NCBI RefSeq assembly: GCF_030296055.1
Contig: NZ_AP027371.1
Coordinates: forward strand, 1-62,842
Direction: 5' to 3'
DNA: 62,842 nucleotides
Source: Hydrogenimonas cancrithermarum
GTDB lineage: Bacteria; Campylobacterota; Campylobacteria; Campylobacterales; Hydrogenimonadaceae
The notes below the pieces were generated by a model. The model searched no databases. It saw only the letters and a list, made by a program, of their open reading frames with translations, and was not told the origin of the DNA. The position numbers were made by a program, and so were the translations under genes. Each line of letters begins with the position of its first letter. Position 1 is the stretch's first letter. This document shows, piece after piece, positions 50,495 through 59,301 of the stretch.

Positions 50495-51676
50495 ATGGAA
50501 ATGCATAAAAGAGAGATATTTGATGACTTCAGGGATGATATTGCAGATTATGCATTATCTGAATACAAAAGTTTGAGTGATGACATAGACATATGGATTG
50601 AGCGCTTTAAAATAGAAAAGAGCGGCAAGTCTTCAACAATGCGTTCCTATTCCGAAGCGCTGCACACTTTTGTCACTTTCTGTGCACTGTATGACGGGAA
50701 ACTGCAGATTCATGAAATAGGGGCCAAATTTATCAACAGATACATTATGTATTATGTCGAAAAGCTGGCCGCTCGAGATTTGGAGACTGGACGCATTCCG
50801 CAAAACGAATATGATGCCATAATGGAAAAATACAATCAAAATTTTGGCCCAAACGGCAGAGATACGCCCATTCCCGCCAGATACCAGAAGACCCTGCAAC
50901 ATCGATTGACCGTATTGAAGAGTTTTTTACGATTTATCAGCATGCAGAACAAAGATGGCCACGATTTCACACGCATTTTCCCCCAGGTCGCCAAAGCCAG
51001 CAGCACCAAAAACGACCTTGGCCAGCGATACTTGAGCGAAAACCAGCTTGCTGCGCTCGTCTCCACCGCATACGAGTGGCCGGCCTACTACAAAACCCTG
51101 GTGGGATCGAGCGGATCGGGCAAGGGAAGAGAGTTCGTGGCATGGCGCAATTCGCTACTGATGCTCATTTACGCATTGACGGCCATGCGTGCCAGCGAAG
51201 CGCTGCATCTGAAACTGGAAGATTTCGAACCGTTTACAAAACGTTTCGAAAACGGTCATGTGCTCGATCTTTACGCCATATCCGTCAAGGAGGCCAAAGG
51301 AGGTCGCGCCAGAAAGGTGGTGGCCCCAACAAAGTTTTTAAAAAAACATCTGGACCGTATGCATCATTACTTCCATGGAGACAAAACCAGATATATCGCG
51401 TCAAGAACGCCTGTTCACAATGAACCGATCAGCTATACGGCGCTTTACAACTACTCCAAATGGATCTATCAGGCGGCCGGCATGGATGACATGAGCGGGT
51501 TTCACTGTATTCGCAGAGGCTGGGCAACCAGGGAAATAGGTGCGGGAAAACCACCAGCGCTCGTATCGAAACAGCTCGGCCACAAATCGTTCACGACAAC
51601 ACATACCCATTATGTAATCACAAACGACGAACTTCTCGCGAAACTATTTATGGCGGATCAAGACACTCCTTCATGA
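50495..51676 (+). CDS. Tyrosine recombinase (XerC/D-like integrase)
   Basis: 393 residues. An N-terminal SAM-like core-binding domain (about 30-160) is followed by the catalytic domain with R232 (TAMRASEAL), H337 and R340 (FHCIRRGW), H363 (LGHKSF) and the nucleophile Y373 (THYV). The Lys of the beta-hairpin is in VKEAKGGRARK. All catalytic residues are present. On a circular plasmid without prophage genes it most likely resolves multimers or drives co-integration; att sites were not identified. The nearby repeats at 50400-50435 are candidates for its binding. Confidence 0.88.
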   Translation: MEMHKREIFDDFRDDIADYALSEYKSLSDDIDIWIERFKIEKSGKSSTMRSYSEALHTFVTFCALYDGKLQIHEIGAKFINRYIMYYVEKLAARDLETGRIPQNEYDAIMEKYNQNFGPNGRDTPIPARYQKTLQHRLTVLKSFLRFISMQNKDGHDFTRIFPQVAKASSTKNDLGQRYLSENQLAALVSTAYEWPAYYKTLVGSSGSGKGREFVAWRNSLLMLIYALTAMRASEALHLKLEDFEPFTKRFENGHVLDLYAISVKEAKGGRARKVVAPTKFLKKHLDRMHHYFHGDKTRYIASRTPVHNEPISYTALYNYSKWIYQAAGMDDMSGFHCIRRGWATREIGAGKPPALVSKQLGHKSFTTTHTHYVITNDELLAKLFMADQDTPS

Positions 51677-51764
51677 GTTACTGCTTTGCGATACCGTAAG
51701 AATCGAAACAGGCGGCCTTTAACGGCTCTATACGTCAATTGACAATTCGGGCTCTGCTTCCTTT

Positions 51765-52057
51765 ACCTTCGCAATGTCAAAGGTTTCAAATGGAACCATA
51801 AGCGCATTTATTGGATCTACCGGGAATTCGAACTGAACCTGCGCATCAAACGAGAGAAGCCGGAACCGCTCAAAGTTCCAACATCTTCCGATAATGTCAG
51901 ATCAATGAATTTCATGTACGATCAGCTTGGAAACGGCAAGAGCTTGCATCTGTTCAACGTCATTGACCATTACAAACGTGAAGTACTTGAACTTGAAATA
52001 GAAGTAGTCTTCTCACTCCCTAGTGAGCAGTTGATCCACACATTGGAACTATTATAA
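51765..52057 (+). pseudogene. IS3-family OrfB fragment
   Basis: The plus strand reads FKWNHKRIYWIYREFELNL, KREKPEPLKVPTSS, RSMNFMYDQLGNGKSLHLFNV and IDHYKREVLELEIEV, ending SLPSEQLIHTLEL. This is the HTH-to-DDE portion of IS3 OrfB with the first Asp region altered (SMNFMYDQ). Both ends are missing. It lies right after the recombinase gene. Confidence 0.7.
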
Positions 52058-52069
52058 TGTTTAGGATTT

Positions 52070-52498
52070 TTACATCATATTACGTTGGAATAATTTTTGT
52101 TGTATATATTGTATGAGAGCAGCTTTTTGTGCATTATTGGGTACGTTTACGCTAATAGTATTCCCATTTTCACCAATGAATAAAATATTTAATGAACCTA
52201 ATGCTTGGGTAAATCCATCCACAAGGTTATTTGCCAAACCACTAGAACTCATAGACATACTACCAGCCGCACTTGCATTGAAATTTATATTACTAATAGG
52301 CATAGCATTCATTGTATTAAATTTATCCAAAGACAGATAAATTTTATGGCCGTCGTCTAATACATGATAATTCCCCAAGGTTCCTAACAACTTTACACCA
52401 CTCTCTGCTGATTTTATAAAATTGGAAATCATAACACCACCAAAAATGAATACAAAAGTAACCAATGAAGCAACCGCAATATCTCCGCCAGACATCAA
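52070..52498 (-). CDS. Membrane-anchored hypothetical protein (142 aa)
   Basis: Begins MMSGGDIAVASLVTFVFIFGGVMIS, one N-terminal transmembrane helix. Then come about 115 soluble residues with NYHVLDDGHKIYLSLDKFNT and a low-complexity stretch (NASAAGSMSMSSS). The end is helical (AALIQYIQQKLFQ). No family recognised. The DNA is strongly AT-rich compared with the DUF2779 gene next to it, a sign of separate origin. Confidence 0.55.
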   Translation of the reverse strand: MMSGGDIAVASLVTFVFIFGGVMISNFIKSAESGVKLLGTLGNYHVLDDGHKIYLSLDKFNTMNAMPISNINFNASAAGSMSMSSSGLANNLVDGFTQALGSLNILFIGENGNTISVNVPNNAQKAALIQYIQQKLFQRNMM

Positions 52499-52683
52499 TT
52501 CTCCTTTTTATTTGAAAAATTATTATAATAAATAATTACTTTAAAAAATATTATTTTATATTTTTATTAATTTAAATCGGGTCTGATCGTAATTGGAAAG
52601 ACGTAGACAATTGTGAAGACACTACTTCAGCATGGAAATATTATTTTTTGCCAATTCAAAAAATAGACCAATGAAATGATTTT

Positions 52684-54177
52684 TCATTTTCTCAGTTTTT
52701 TTAAAATCTCCACCATCGCCAGCGTGTCGAGCCCGCAGTACTCCAGCAGCGCCCGACGGGTGCGATCCCTCTCGTCGGGGGTCATGTTCGGCAGGCGCAG
52801 GTAGGCGTCCATCGCCTCTTCACCGTGGTGGACGCCGTTTAGCCGCGCGTAGGCGTCCTGCATGTCGGGCACCAGCAGGGGCAGGACGCGCTTGATGGAC
52901 CACTGTCCCAGGAAGCCCCAGTGGTAGTACCACCGCTTCTTGAAAGGTTCGCCCAGGTCCACGAGCCTCGCCTTCAGAACCTGCAGCGCGTCCGCATGTT
53001 CGGGAAAGTCGCGCGCCAGCTCTTCGAGTCGGGCGGCTTCGAAGCCTTTGTTGTAGACGAGTATCGTCCCCTCGCTTGGAATATCCTGCAAAAGAGTCTT
53101 TACAAACCGCGGCCTGGGGTCCTCCCCCTCCTGCGCAAGGAATTCCCTCTGTTCCAGCCCGCCCTCTTCTGTTTCGATATGGAGCGAATACTGAAACGGC
53201 ATCTGACGATACGGCCTCTGCCCCGCAAAGGAGGGGACCGCCTCCTGAAAGGTTTCGAAATCCATATGGCATAGCGGATGGGTGAGCGAAGCGACAAACC
53301 GGGCTATCTCTTCCTTTTGGACATAGATCCTTTTCTTTTTCCACGCTTCCACGGCGAACCGCTGGTTTTCCGAAAGTTTTTCATCTTCGGGGATATCGTC
53401 GATGCGCACGACCCCTTTTTCATAGAGTCCGACCGCCCGATTCATGGGCAGCAGGTCGAAAACGCTCTCGTTCTCGGGAATGGCATGGCGCTCGCGCCAA
53501 CAGTACGCCTTGGCCGGGCATTCGTAGGGCTTGTTGCAGTGGGCGCCTATGTCGGCGTCGGGTTCGGATTCTTCGCCCAGCAGGGCTATAAACCCACCGA
53601 TGCGTCCGCCGATGGGCTCGAGCCGTTTTTCTATCCACCCGGTTACGTCGAGTTTGACGAAAAGTTTATCGGTCTCAAGCCTTTCGCCGCGCTCGTAGGA
53701 GCTGTCTATCAGCACGAGGTAGGCGGCGGAGACGGTGTATCCCAGCCCGATGAGGGTATGGTACTGCACCGCCACATCCTCCAGATAGACCTCCAGGTCC
53801 TTCTCTTTCTTCTTATCGCTCCAGGTGGAACTTTTGACTTCGTAGATCTCCAGGGCGCCGTCCTCTTTTTGGCGAAGAATGTCCACCATCACCAGCATAT
53901 CCTCCGTGGCGAAGGTCGCTTCGTAGATCACCTCTTCACCGCTTTCGAGCAAATTTCGCGTCATTTCGCATTTTTGCGAAAACGTCGTATTATCAAAGGG
54001 GATCTCACTGCCGCCCGGGAAAAGGCCCCGCGCCAGCTCACCCACGCGGTTACCGGTATCGAAAATCCGCTGCTTCACGGCATCCGTAGGGGCCAGAACT
54101 TCGGGCCTGTGTCGACTCAGCCAAAGCAGTTTGGGACACTGCAGACCTTTGAGATAGGAAGATTTGGAAAGCCCCAT
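52684..54177 (-). CDS. DUF2779 protein, Cas4-like plus DEDD-type nuclease domains
   Basis: 497 residues. The N-terminal half is Cas4-like, starting SKSSYLKGLQCPKLLWLSRH. It has the PD-(D/E)XK strand LEIYEVKSST (E-x-K) and cysteines CPAKAYC that could hold an iron-sulfur cluster. The C-terminal DUF2779 half has HMDFETF and the closing EYCGLDTLAMVEIL, a DEDD exonuclease pattern. Stand-alone members of this family are presumed nucleases of unknown pathway. It has a GC-rich sequence and no partner gene. It could be a repair or defence nuclease. Confidence 0.8.
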   Translation of the reverse strand: MGLSKSSYLKGLQCPKLLWLSRHRPEVLAPTDAVKQRIFDTGNRVGELARGLFPGGSEIPFDNTTFSQKCEMTRNLLESGEEVIYEATFATEDMLVMVDILRQKEDGALEIYEVKSSTWSDKKKEKDLEVYLEDVAVQYHTLIGLGYTVSAAYLVLIDSSYERGERLETDKLFVKLDVTGWIEKRLEPIGGRIGGFIALLGEESEPDADIGAHCNKPYECPAKAYCWRERHAIPENESVFDLLPMNRAVGLYEKGVVRIDDIPEDEKLSENQRFAVEAWKKKRIYVQKEEIARFVASLTHPLCHMDFETFQEAVPSFAGQRPYRQMPFQYSLHIETEEGGLEQREFLAQEGEDPRPRFVKTLLQDIPSEGTILVYNKGFEAARLEELARDFPEHADALQVLKARLVDLGEPFKKRWYYHWGFLGQWSIKRVLPLLVPDMQDAYARLNGVHHGEEAMDAYLRLPNMTPDERDRTRRALLEYCGLDTLAMVEILKKLRK

Positions 54178-54467
54178 CGTTTCTCCATTGAAGTTTTATG
54201 CGTCACTGCTAAATCGTTTTTTTTCATCAAATGTTAACTAAAATAGAAACGGTAAACCGCTATTGGCTTGAAATGACCCGCATGAAGGTCGTAAAAACGC
54301 TCATAAGAATAGTATAGGGAATGTGTAGACCTTCATGTTTTCTGTTTTCGATCCGATATTTCTTTCTCCCATGGTGTCTCCGCCGAGGTGGCATGTATAT
54401 ACTTTATACTTTGCGCATGGTACGGAAAAAGCGTCACATACGATGTGACGAAAAAAGAAGGGTGTCG

Positions 54468-55142
54468 ATGAGATGTTACGACCAAACTGAAGACGTTTCC
54501 GGGCTTTTGGCACGCCTTTTTCCGGCGATCGATCCGGAGAGCCTGCCGAGTTTCGACGACGAAGATTTCATGACCTTCGCGAACTCTTACGAAGCGCGGG
54601 AAGCCTACCTGAAACGTTTCGGCTACACCCTGGTGTGCCGGGAGTTCATTGCGGAGCTGTCGAAAGAGCTGCATAAAAGAGGCGTGCGCGATTTCGTGGA
54701 GCTGGAAGCCGGCATGGGGATGCTCTCTCTGCTGCTGCGCAGGTCGGGATTTGAAGGCGTGGGCTATACGCTACCCCCCGAGGACGAAAAGTGGCCCATC
54801 GACACGGCCAACACCTGCTACCGCGAGGCGCTGACGGAAGGGTGCCTGGTACACGCCGACATCCGCCAGCTCACCCTGCAACACTCCCCCGGCGCCATCG
54901 TGGCCTCCTGGATCCCCCTTGGCGGAGGATCCGAAGTGGCGGCCTTTTTCGAGAACCAGTGGCGAAATGACCTGCAGACGCCGCTTTTCGTGCTCATCGG
55001 CGAGGATCGGGGCGGTTGCACCACCTCAGATGATTTTTTCGACTGGCTCGAACACCATTTCGAACCCGACGGGTACAACGAGTCGTATGTGCCATTTCAG
55101 GGATTCAGGGACTATTGCGGCTATTTTCGGCGCAGGAAGTGA
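54468..55142 (+). CDS. SAM-methyltransferase-like protein (224 aa)
   Basis: ATG 54468 after AGAAGGG; the frame is open upstream but without a ribosome site. The block VELEAGMGMLSLLLRRSGFE resembles motif I of class I SAM-dependent methyltransferases (E/DxGxG). It is followed by acidic GVGYTLPPEDEKWP and IVASWIPLGGGSEVAAFF in the motif IV position. Substrate unknown. No partner genes; it stands alone between the DUF2779 gene and vsr debris. Confidence 0.6.
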   Translation: MRCYDQTEDVSGLLARLFPAIDPESLPSFDDEDFMTFANSYEAREAYLKRFGYTLVCREFIAELSKELHKRGVRDFVELEAGMGMLSLLLRRSGFEGVGYTLPPEDEKWPIDTANTCYREALTEGCLVHADIRQLTLQHSPGAIVASWIPLGGGSEVAAFFENQWRNDLQTPLFVLIGEDRGGCTTSDDFFDWLEHHFEPDGYNESYVPFQGFRDYCGYFRRRK

Positions 55143-55451
55143 GGCCACCGATAGGCTTCTTATTCTCGCCCTGCTTTGACAAGTTTACCGTAGCGAAGAA
55201 AGTGATCGACCGTGCTGCGCTTAAATCCTTGGTCGTCGAGCCATTTCCTCTACCACTACGTCTTTTCTGCGGGCAATTGTTCCAATTTTGGCTCTATAGG
55301 TTTAACCTCTTTGTTGTTTTGCATAGCCATCGTATGCAATATCTGACCTTGATAAACCTTTGTCGGGAGTGGCCATGAATTCCACCGCACTGTTTCAAAA
55401 GATTCCACTCGCAGCGCTCGTGACCACGAAAGTCGTTCGGAAAGTCGAGTG
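55143..55451. other. Gap without intact gene
   Basis: The minus strand at about 55335-55170 reads MQNNKEVKPIEPKLEQLPAE, then a stop and WLDDQGFKRSTVDHFLRYGK in another frame, a short decayed gene with an HTH-like end. No RNA or repeat recognised. Confidence 0.35.
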
Positions 55452-55836
55452 ATGGATACCTTCGACGCGCTCGAAGATCATGTCGAAGGCCAGGCAGAAG
55501 GCTACCGGTCCCGAGACGAAGCTATAAAAGGCACTCTTCGCCAGAGGCTTTCGATACCGTCTCAACGTCAAGAAGCTTCCCGGATCGCCCGACATCGTTC
55601 TGCCGAAATATAAAGCGGCGATGCCCAAGTCTCGCGTGGAGTTCTGGAAGGAGAAGTTCGAAGCCAACGTCGCCAGGGATCGTCGCAACGTGGAGAAATT
55701 GTTAGAGAGGGGATGGCGGGTGGCGATCGTCTGGGAGTGTGCGTCGAAGACAAAGAACGAAGAAACCTTATCCGCGAGATTGGACGATCTCGTGAATTGG
55801 CTGAAAAGCGGTAGCGGATACTTCGAACTACCGTGA
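55452..55836 (+). pseudogene. vsr: Vsr mismatch endonuclease with catalytic segment deleted
   Basis: Readable pieces are MDTFDALE (55452), a frameshift, then IMSKARQKATGPETKL, a TAA stop, then KALFARGFRYRLNVKKLPG, SPDIVLPKYKAA joined directly to MPKSRVEFWKEKFEANVARD and the normal C terminus. Intact Vsr proteins have about 20 residues (FVHGCFWHGHDC…) between those last two blocks, containing the catalytic histidines. So the gene has a frameshift, a stop and an in-frame internal deletion. A cytosine methyltransferase partner is absent. Confidence 0.8.
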
Positions 55837-55840
55837 CGAT

Positions 55841-56278
55841 TCATTGGCGATCGCGAACTTTTCTTAATTCTCCGTTTATGGTCATGTACTTTTTATCGTT
55901 TATCCACAACGTACAACCATTTTTTTCTATATGCCAGTTCTTCAGAATGCGATCTACCGGTAACATGGTTTCGACATACATTTCATCGGCACAGGAGATC
56001 CACCTACAACACTCTTTTTCCCAAAAGATTCGCCAGAACTCCGAAATACGGTAGGGACCGTCTCCACCGAAATCGTCCGATAAAAAAATAATATAGTCAC
56101 CCAACCTATAAAAACAACAGCAACCATTACTTGCAGGAGTACCATTGTAAAACTCCCAACTAAATCGGTAAACGATCTTTCCTTTTTCCATAAATAAATC
56201 ATATAAATCCCAAAGATCGTTGATTTCCAATTTGTATTTTTCTTTAATTTCGACTATCAACGAATTTTTATCCGTCAT
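55841..56278 (-). CDS. Hypothetical cytosolic protein (145 aa)
   Basis: MTDKNSLIVEIKEKYKLEIN start, then YRFSWEFYNGTPASNGCCCFYRLGDYIIFLSDD. It is rich in aromatic residues and cysteine, and resembles SMI1/KNR4-type or immunity proteins in character only. Start at ATG 56278 after AAGGAGAATAAC, a strong ribosome site. It lies downstream of the Sel1-repeat gene on the same strand (75 bp apart) and may be in its operon. Confidence 0.55.
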   Translation of the reverse strand: MTDKNSLIVEIKEKYKLEINDLWDLYDLFMEKGKIVYRFSWEFYNGTPASNGCCCFYRLGDYIIFLSDDFGGDGPYRISEFWRIFWEKECCRWISCADEMYVETMLPVDRILKNWHIEKNGCTLWINDKKYMTINGELRKVRDRQ

Positions 56279-56353
56279 GTTATTCTCCTTCTCGAATCGA
56301 GATTCGATTCGTCACGAGTGGCGAACATATAAAGGACCTCGAATTCGAAAAAT

Positions 56354-57085
56354 TCATTTTTCGAGCATGCGTTCATACGCTTCGCAACTTCCGGCATCAC
56401 CAAACTCACACGCTTTTTCGAAGAGGAATTTGGCCGCTTCGAGATCCTTTCGAACATATGTACCATGATAGAACATGGAGGCCAGATTGTGGCAGGACCG
56501 TGCGTTCCCCATGATGCAACCTCTGTAATAGTAAGAGTACGACTTCCTCGGATCTTTTTCCACCACTTCATCGGAGCCGTAAAGCACACCGAGATTGAAA
56601 CACGAAAGTGGGTATTCTCCTTGGCAGGCTCTTTCATAGTATTCCAAAGCTCTACGAACGTTTTTTCGCACTCCCTTTCCCGTCAAATACAAATGAGCGA
56701 GATTGTGACATCCTCCAGCGTATCCAAGCTCGCACGCTTTCGAATAATATTCGAAGGCGGATTTGTCATTTTCTGTGACATAAATGCCCTTGGAATACAT
56801 CAACCCCAAATTGGCACACGCTCTTCCCGAACCCATTTCGCATGCCTTCAAGTAAAAATCGTACGCTTTGCCCATATCGTTTGGAACCCCTCGACCATGT
56901 GCATATATATACCCGACGGCGAAACAACTTTCGGCATCACCCTTCTCGCAAAGGATTTTCGACGATTCGATATCGTTCATTTCTTTTCGATCGGTTTCAC
57001 TGTCTACATTTGGTGCGACCGTCTCCGCCGACGCAAAGGAAACGCAAGCGACAACGACGCATAAAGACGATTTCATTCGGTTCAC
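56354..57085 (-). CDS. Secreted cysteine-rich Sel1-repeat protein (Hcp-like)
   Basis: 243 residues from GTG 57085, preceded by GAGGAGGAA. Signal peptide about 1-20 (SSLCVVVACVSFASA). The rest is five to six 36-residue Sel1-like repeats, each with a paired Cys (CEKGDAESC, CEMGSGRAC, CELGYAGGC, CQGEYPLSC, CIMGNARSC, CEFGDAGSC). This is the pattern of Helicobacter cysteine-rich proteins, in which each repeat carries a disulfide. Periplasmic; role in peptidoglycan or protein binding is debated. Supports a Campylobacterota host. Confidence 0.88.
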   Translation of the reverse strand: MNRMKSSLCVVVACVSFASAETVAPNVDSETDRKEMNDIESSKILCEKGDAESCFAVGYIYAHGRGVPNDMGKAYDFYLKACEMGSGRACANLGLMYSKGIYVTENDKSAFEYYSKACELGYAGGCHNLAHLYLTGKGVRKNVRRALEYYERACQGEYPLSCFNLGVLYGSDEVVEKDPRKSYSYYYRGCIMGNARSCHNLASMFYHGTYVRKDLEAAKFLFEKACEFGDAGSCEAYERMLEK

Positions 57086-57256
57086 ACCTTCCTCCTCGTA
57101 AAGATTTTAGACAACATATTGTAACGCGTCATCGGAACATCATCATATACCGGAGCTTTTGTACCATTTTTTCATCGACTATCCGAGAGGCGTTCTCAGC
57201 CGAATTGAAACGAAATCTCGTTAAAATCATCAAAAAAGGTTTCGGAGGTCGTTTTC

Positions 57257-57619
57257 ATGAATTCTTTCGCTAAAACCATAATGGCTTCAACGATCGTTTC
57301 GACACTTTTCTTCATGAGTGGCTGCGCCTCACACGAGCAAATCATCAAAGAAGAATTGGTGAAAAAAAACACTTCATATATAGGCAAAACCAAAGACGAG
57401 CTTTTGCTCCACAAAGGCCCTCCGTATAAGGTCGCGAAAACCTCCGAAGGAAAAGAGATATGGTTCTACAAAACGGTCAGGGCCGGCATCAAAAAAGGAA
57501 CCACCATTTCTATCGGGAAAGGAAACCCAGTACCCAATATCGGTACCTGGGTCGAACTGATCGCGTTCATCATAGACAAAAACGGAATCGTCGAAAATCT
57601 CGTGATAGAAGTGGAATGA
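57257..57619 (+). CDS. Lipoprotein, SmpA/OmlA-like
   Basis: 120 residues. Lipoprotein signal with lipobox FFMSGC (Cys near 23). The mature domain has SYIGKTKDELLLHKGPPYKVAKTSEGKEIWFY, the pattern of the SmpA/BamE fold (Gx(S/T)…L…GxP). It ends with a strand, NGIVENLVIEVE. Located in the outer or inner membrane periplasmic face. Single gene, divergent from the Sel1-repeat gene. Confidence 0.75.
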   Translation: MNSFAKTIMASTIVSTLFFMSGCASHEQIIKEELVKKNTSYIGKTKDELLLHKGPPYKVAKTSEGKEIWFYKTVRAGIKKGTTISIGKGNPVPNIGTWVELIAFIIDKNGIVENLVIEVE

Positions 57620-57900
57620 GAATTACAAAGATGATCGCTTCCATTCAGTATAGTGTCCAGAATAGCTGCACAATTAATATATAATACATGAACATGAAAC
57701 AGAAACATATGAGAGTCACATCCAGATACCAAACGTATGACCGGCAATAAAAAGGGGGATTATCGGGAGTTCTTTCGGGTCCTGTTTGGAAAGAAAATTA
57801 TCCATTGATAACCCTTTTTGCAATTCCAAATTCACTAAAAATCTGTCTCTACTATTTAACGATACAAAAAAGCACAAAAATTTCAGCTATTACATTACTT
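57620..57900. other. End of the defence operon, no gene
   Basis: About 280 bp between the lipoprotein and the 3' end of the HNH gene. No convincing terminator or RNA. Confidence 0.4.
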
Positions 57901-58608
57901 TTATTTCCAGATGTTTTGACGATGATACTGCAAATATCGACGATGATTGTCGTCGATCCGGCGTAGCTTTGCGTCTTCTAAAATACCCATCGCACCCGCT
58001 TCAGATGTATCCCACTGCGGACTAATGAGGATTTTTCCTTCGTCATCAAAGCTGATCAATCCCTTGTCGAAAGCCTTGTCAAGCGCCGCGTTGAGCAAAA
58101 GCGCGTTGAATGGGTCGAGTTTCTCTTCAGACGTGTCGCACTCCGCCCAGGGTTTGATGTGGCTGGCGATGAGAAGGTCGGGAGTTTTGACATTTGTCAC
58201 GGCACACCGGCCGCCCCAATAGCGCATCAACTCGTCACGAAGGCGGTCTTGTCCTCTGCGCTGCATCACCAGTGCCTGCACGTCGGTCTTTAGAGTTTCC
58301 GGTTTTTCCAGCGGGATTTTGATGCTCTTTTTAAGCCAAGTAAGAAGCTCCGATTCGTGCAGCGCCATCCCCATCGGAAAACCATCAGGCGCATGGTCGA
58401 TGGGCACGAACGCGGCATTTTCATAGAGATTGAGCTGCATCGCCGCCATTTCCGGCAAAGCCAAAACCATCACGTCGCCTCCATAGATCGCCGCTTCGTG
58501 GCGATAGTAGGAAGAGTAGCCGACGATCCAGTCCCCCGATTCTTTATGTAGATCATAACCTGCGTCGGTGAGGAGTTTGCGAAGGTAAATCGCTTGGGTC
58601 GCAGTCAT
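57901..58608 (-). CDS. HNH endonuclease (HNH_2, McrA/PtuB-like)
   Basis: 235 residues. The C-terminal HNH_2 domain has YWGGRCAVT, then LLIASHIKPW (H150), NALLLN (N168) and LDKAFDKGLISF. Residues 1-110 are a distinct recognition or sensor domain with YDLHKESGDWIVGYSS and LPEMAAMQLNLYEN. It should cut double-stranded DNA. It is the last gene of the defence operon, 9 bp after the TOPRIM-like gene. An HNH nuclease next to a RecF-like ATPase recalls Septu (PtuA-PtuB), but the extra TOPRIM-like gene is unusual. Confidence 0.82.
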   Translation of the reverse strand: MTATQAIYLRKLLTDAGYDLHKESGDWIVGYSSYYRHEAAIYGGDVMVLALPEMAAMQLNLYENAAFVPIDHAPDGFPMGMALHESELLTWLKKSIKIPLEKPETLKTDVQALVMQRRGQDRLRDELMRYWGGRCAVTNVKTPDLLIASHIKPWAECDTSEEKLDPFNALLLNAALDKAFDKGLISFDDEGKILISPQWDTSEAGAMGILEDAKLRRIDDNHRRYLQYHRQNIWK

Positions 58609-58617
58609 GACTCTTTT

Positions 58618-59298
58618 TTACTCACATATCATCCAGTTGCAGTATGCATTGACGGCATCAGTAAAATCATCTCTAAAGCGATTAAAACTAGGCATATCGA
58701 TCAGATTGGGATCGCACTCGGAAGCTATTTGATAGGGATCTTTCCCCATATCTTTAATCATTCTCTTGGGATTTTTTGGATGAGACTCGTCTCCCGTAGG
58801 CAGCGACTCCAACTTGACACAGTTTTGAGCCGGATTGTCACAACACAAAAGCCAGGCTTCAGAAATTTTATTTGGGACCATAGGCACGCCAGTTTTCTCA
58901 AAACCTCCCAATTTCAACCCCTCTTTGATAGAGCGATACCTCTCTTCCCAGCTTTCCTTATCCGCGTCGGTGAAAAAAATCGCCATGTCAGCTTCCATCA
59001 TTTTGGCAATCGAAGCAAAGGCTTCAGCATGTCTGAAAAATTTTTTTGTAAGCATTCCGCGTTCTTTCGCGCCTCTTACGACCATTTTTTTACGCTCTTC
59101 TTTAGAATTTTCGATCTCTCCTTTTTCTATTAGCTTAAACGTAACGACACCCTCTTTCACACCACCAAAACACCATTCAATCAAATTGTGATAACAAGCC
59201 AGATTTCGAATAATCGTAACCATCGGCCCTTCTTGAAAGACACCTCCGTTATTGCGTCCCATATCTGTCGGCCCTTCACCGCGCACAGCGATTTGCAT
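58618..59298 (-). CDS. TOPRIM-like DUF4276-type protein
   Basis: 226 residues. VRGEGPTD at the N terminus gives the catalytic Glu (E8), and FFTDADKESW gives the DxD pair (D111, D113), the TOPRIM/DUF4276 signature. VPNKISEAWLLC follows, typical of DUF4276. In OLD-family and PARIS-type systems a TOPRIM nuclease works with an ABC-like ATPase; here the ATPase gene ends 3 bp upstream. It likely acts as the nuclease or effector arm in trans. Metal dependence inferred from the motif. Confidence 0.75.
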   Translation of the reverse strand: MQIAVRGEGPTDMGRNNGGVFQEGPMVTIIRNLACYHNLIEWCFGGVKEGVVTFKLIEKGEIENSKEERKKMVVRGAKERGMLTKKFFRHAEAFASIAKMMEADMAIFFTDADKESWEERYRSIKEGLKLGGFEKTGVPMVPNKISEAWLLCCDNPAQNCVKLESLPTGDESHPKNPKRMIKDMGKDPYQIASECDPNLIDMPSFNRFRDDFTDAVNAYCNWMICE

Positions 59299-59301
59299 GC
59301 G

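Noticed and set aside
52684-54177. Cas4 of a CRISPR system
   Set aside because: The N-terminal fold is Cas4-like, but the DUF2779 C terminus and absence of cas genes or arrays argue for a stand-alone nuclease.
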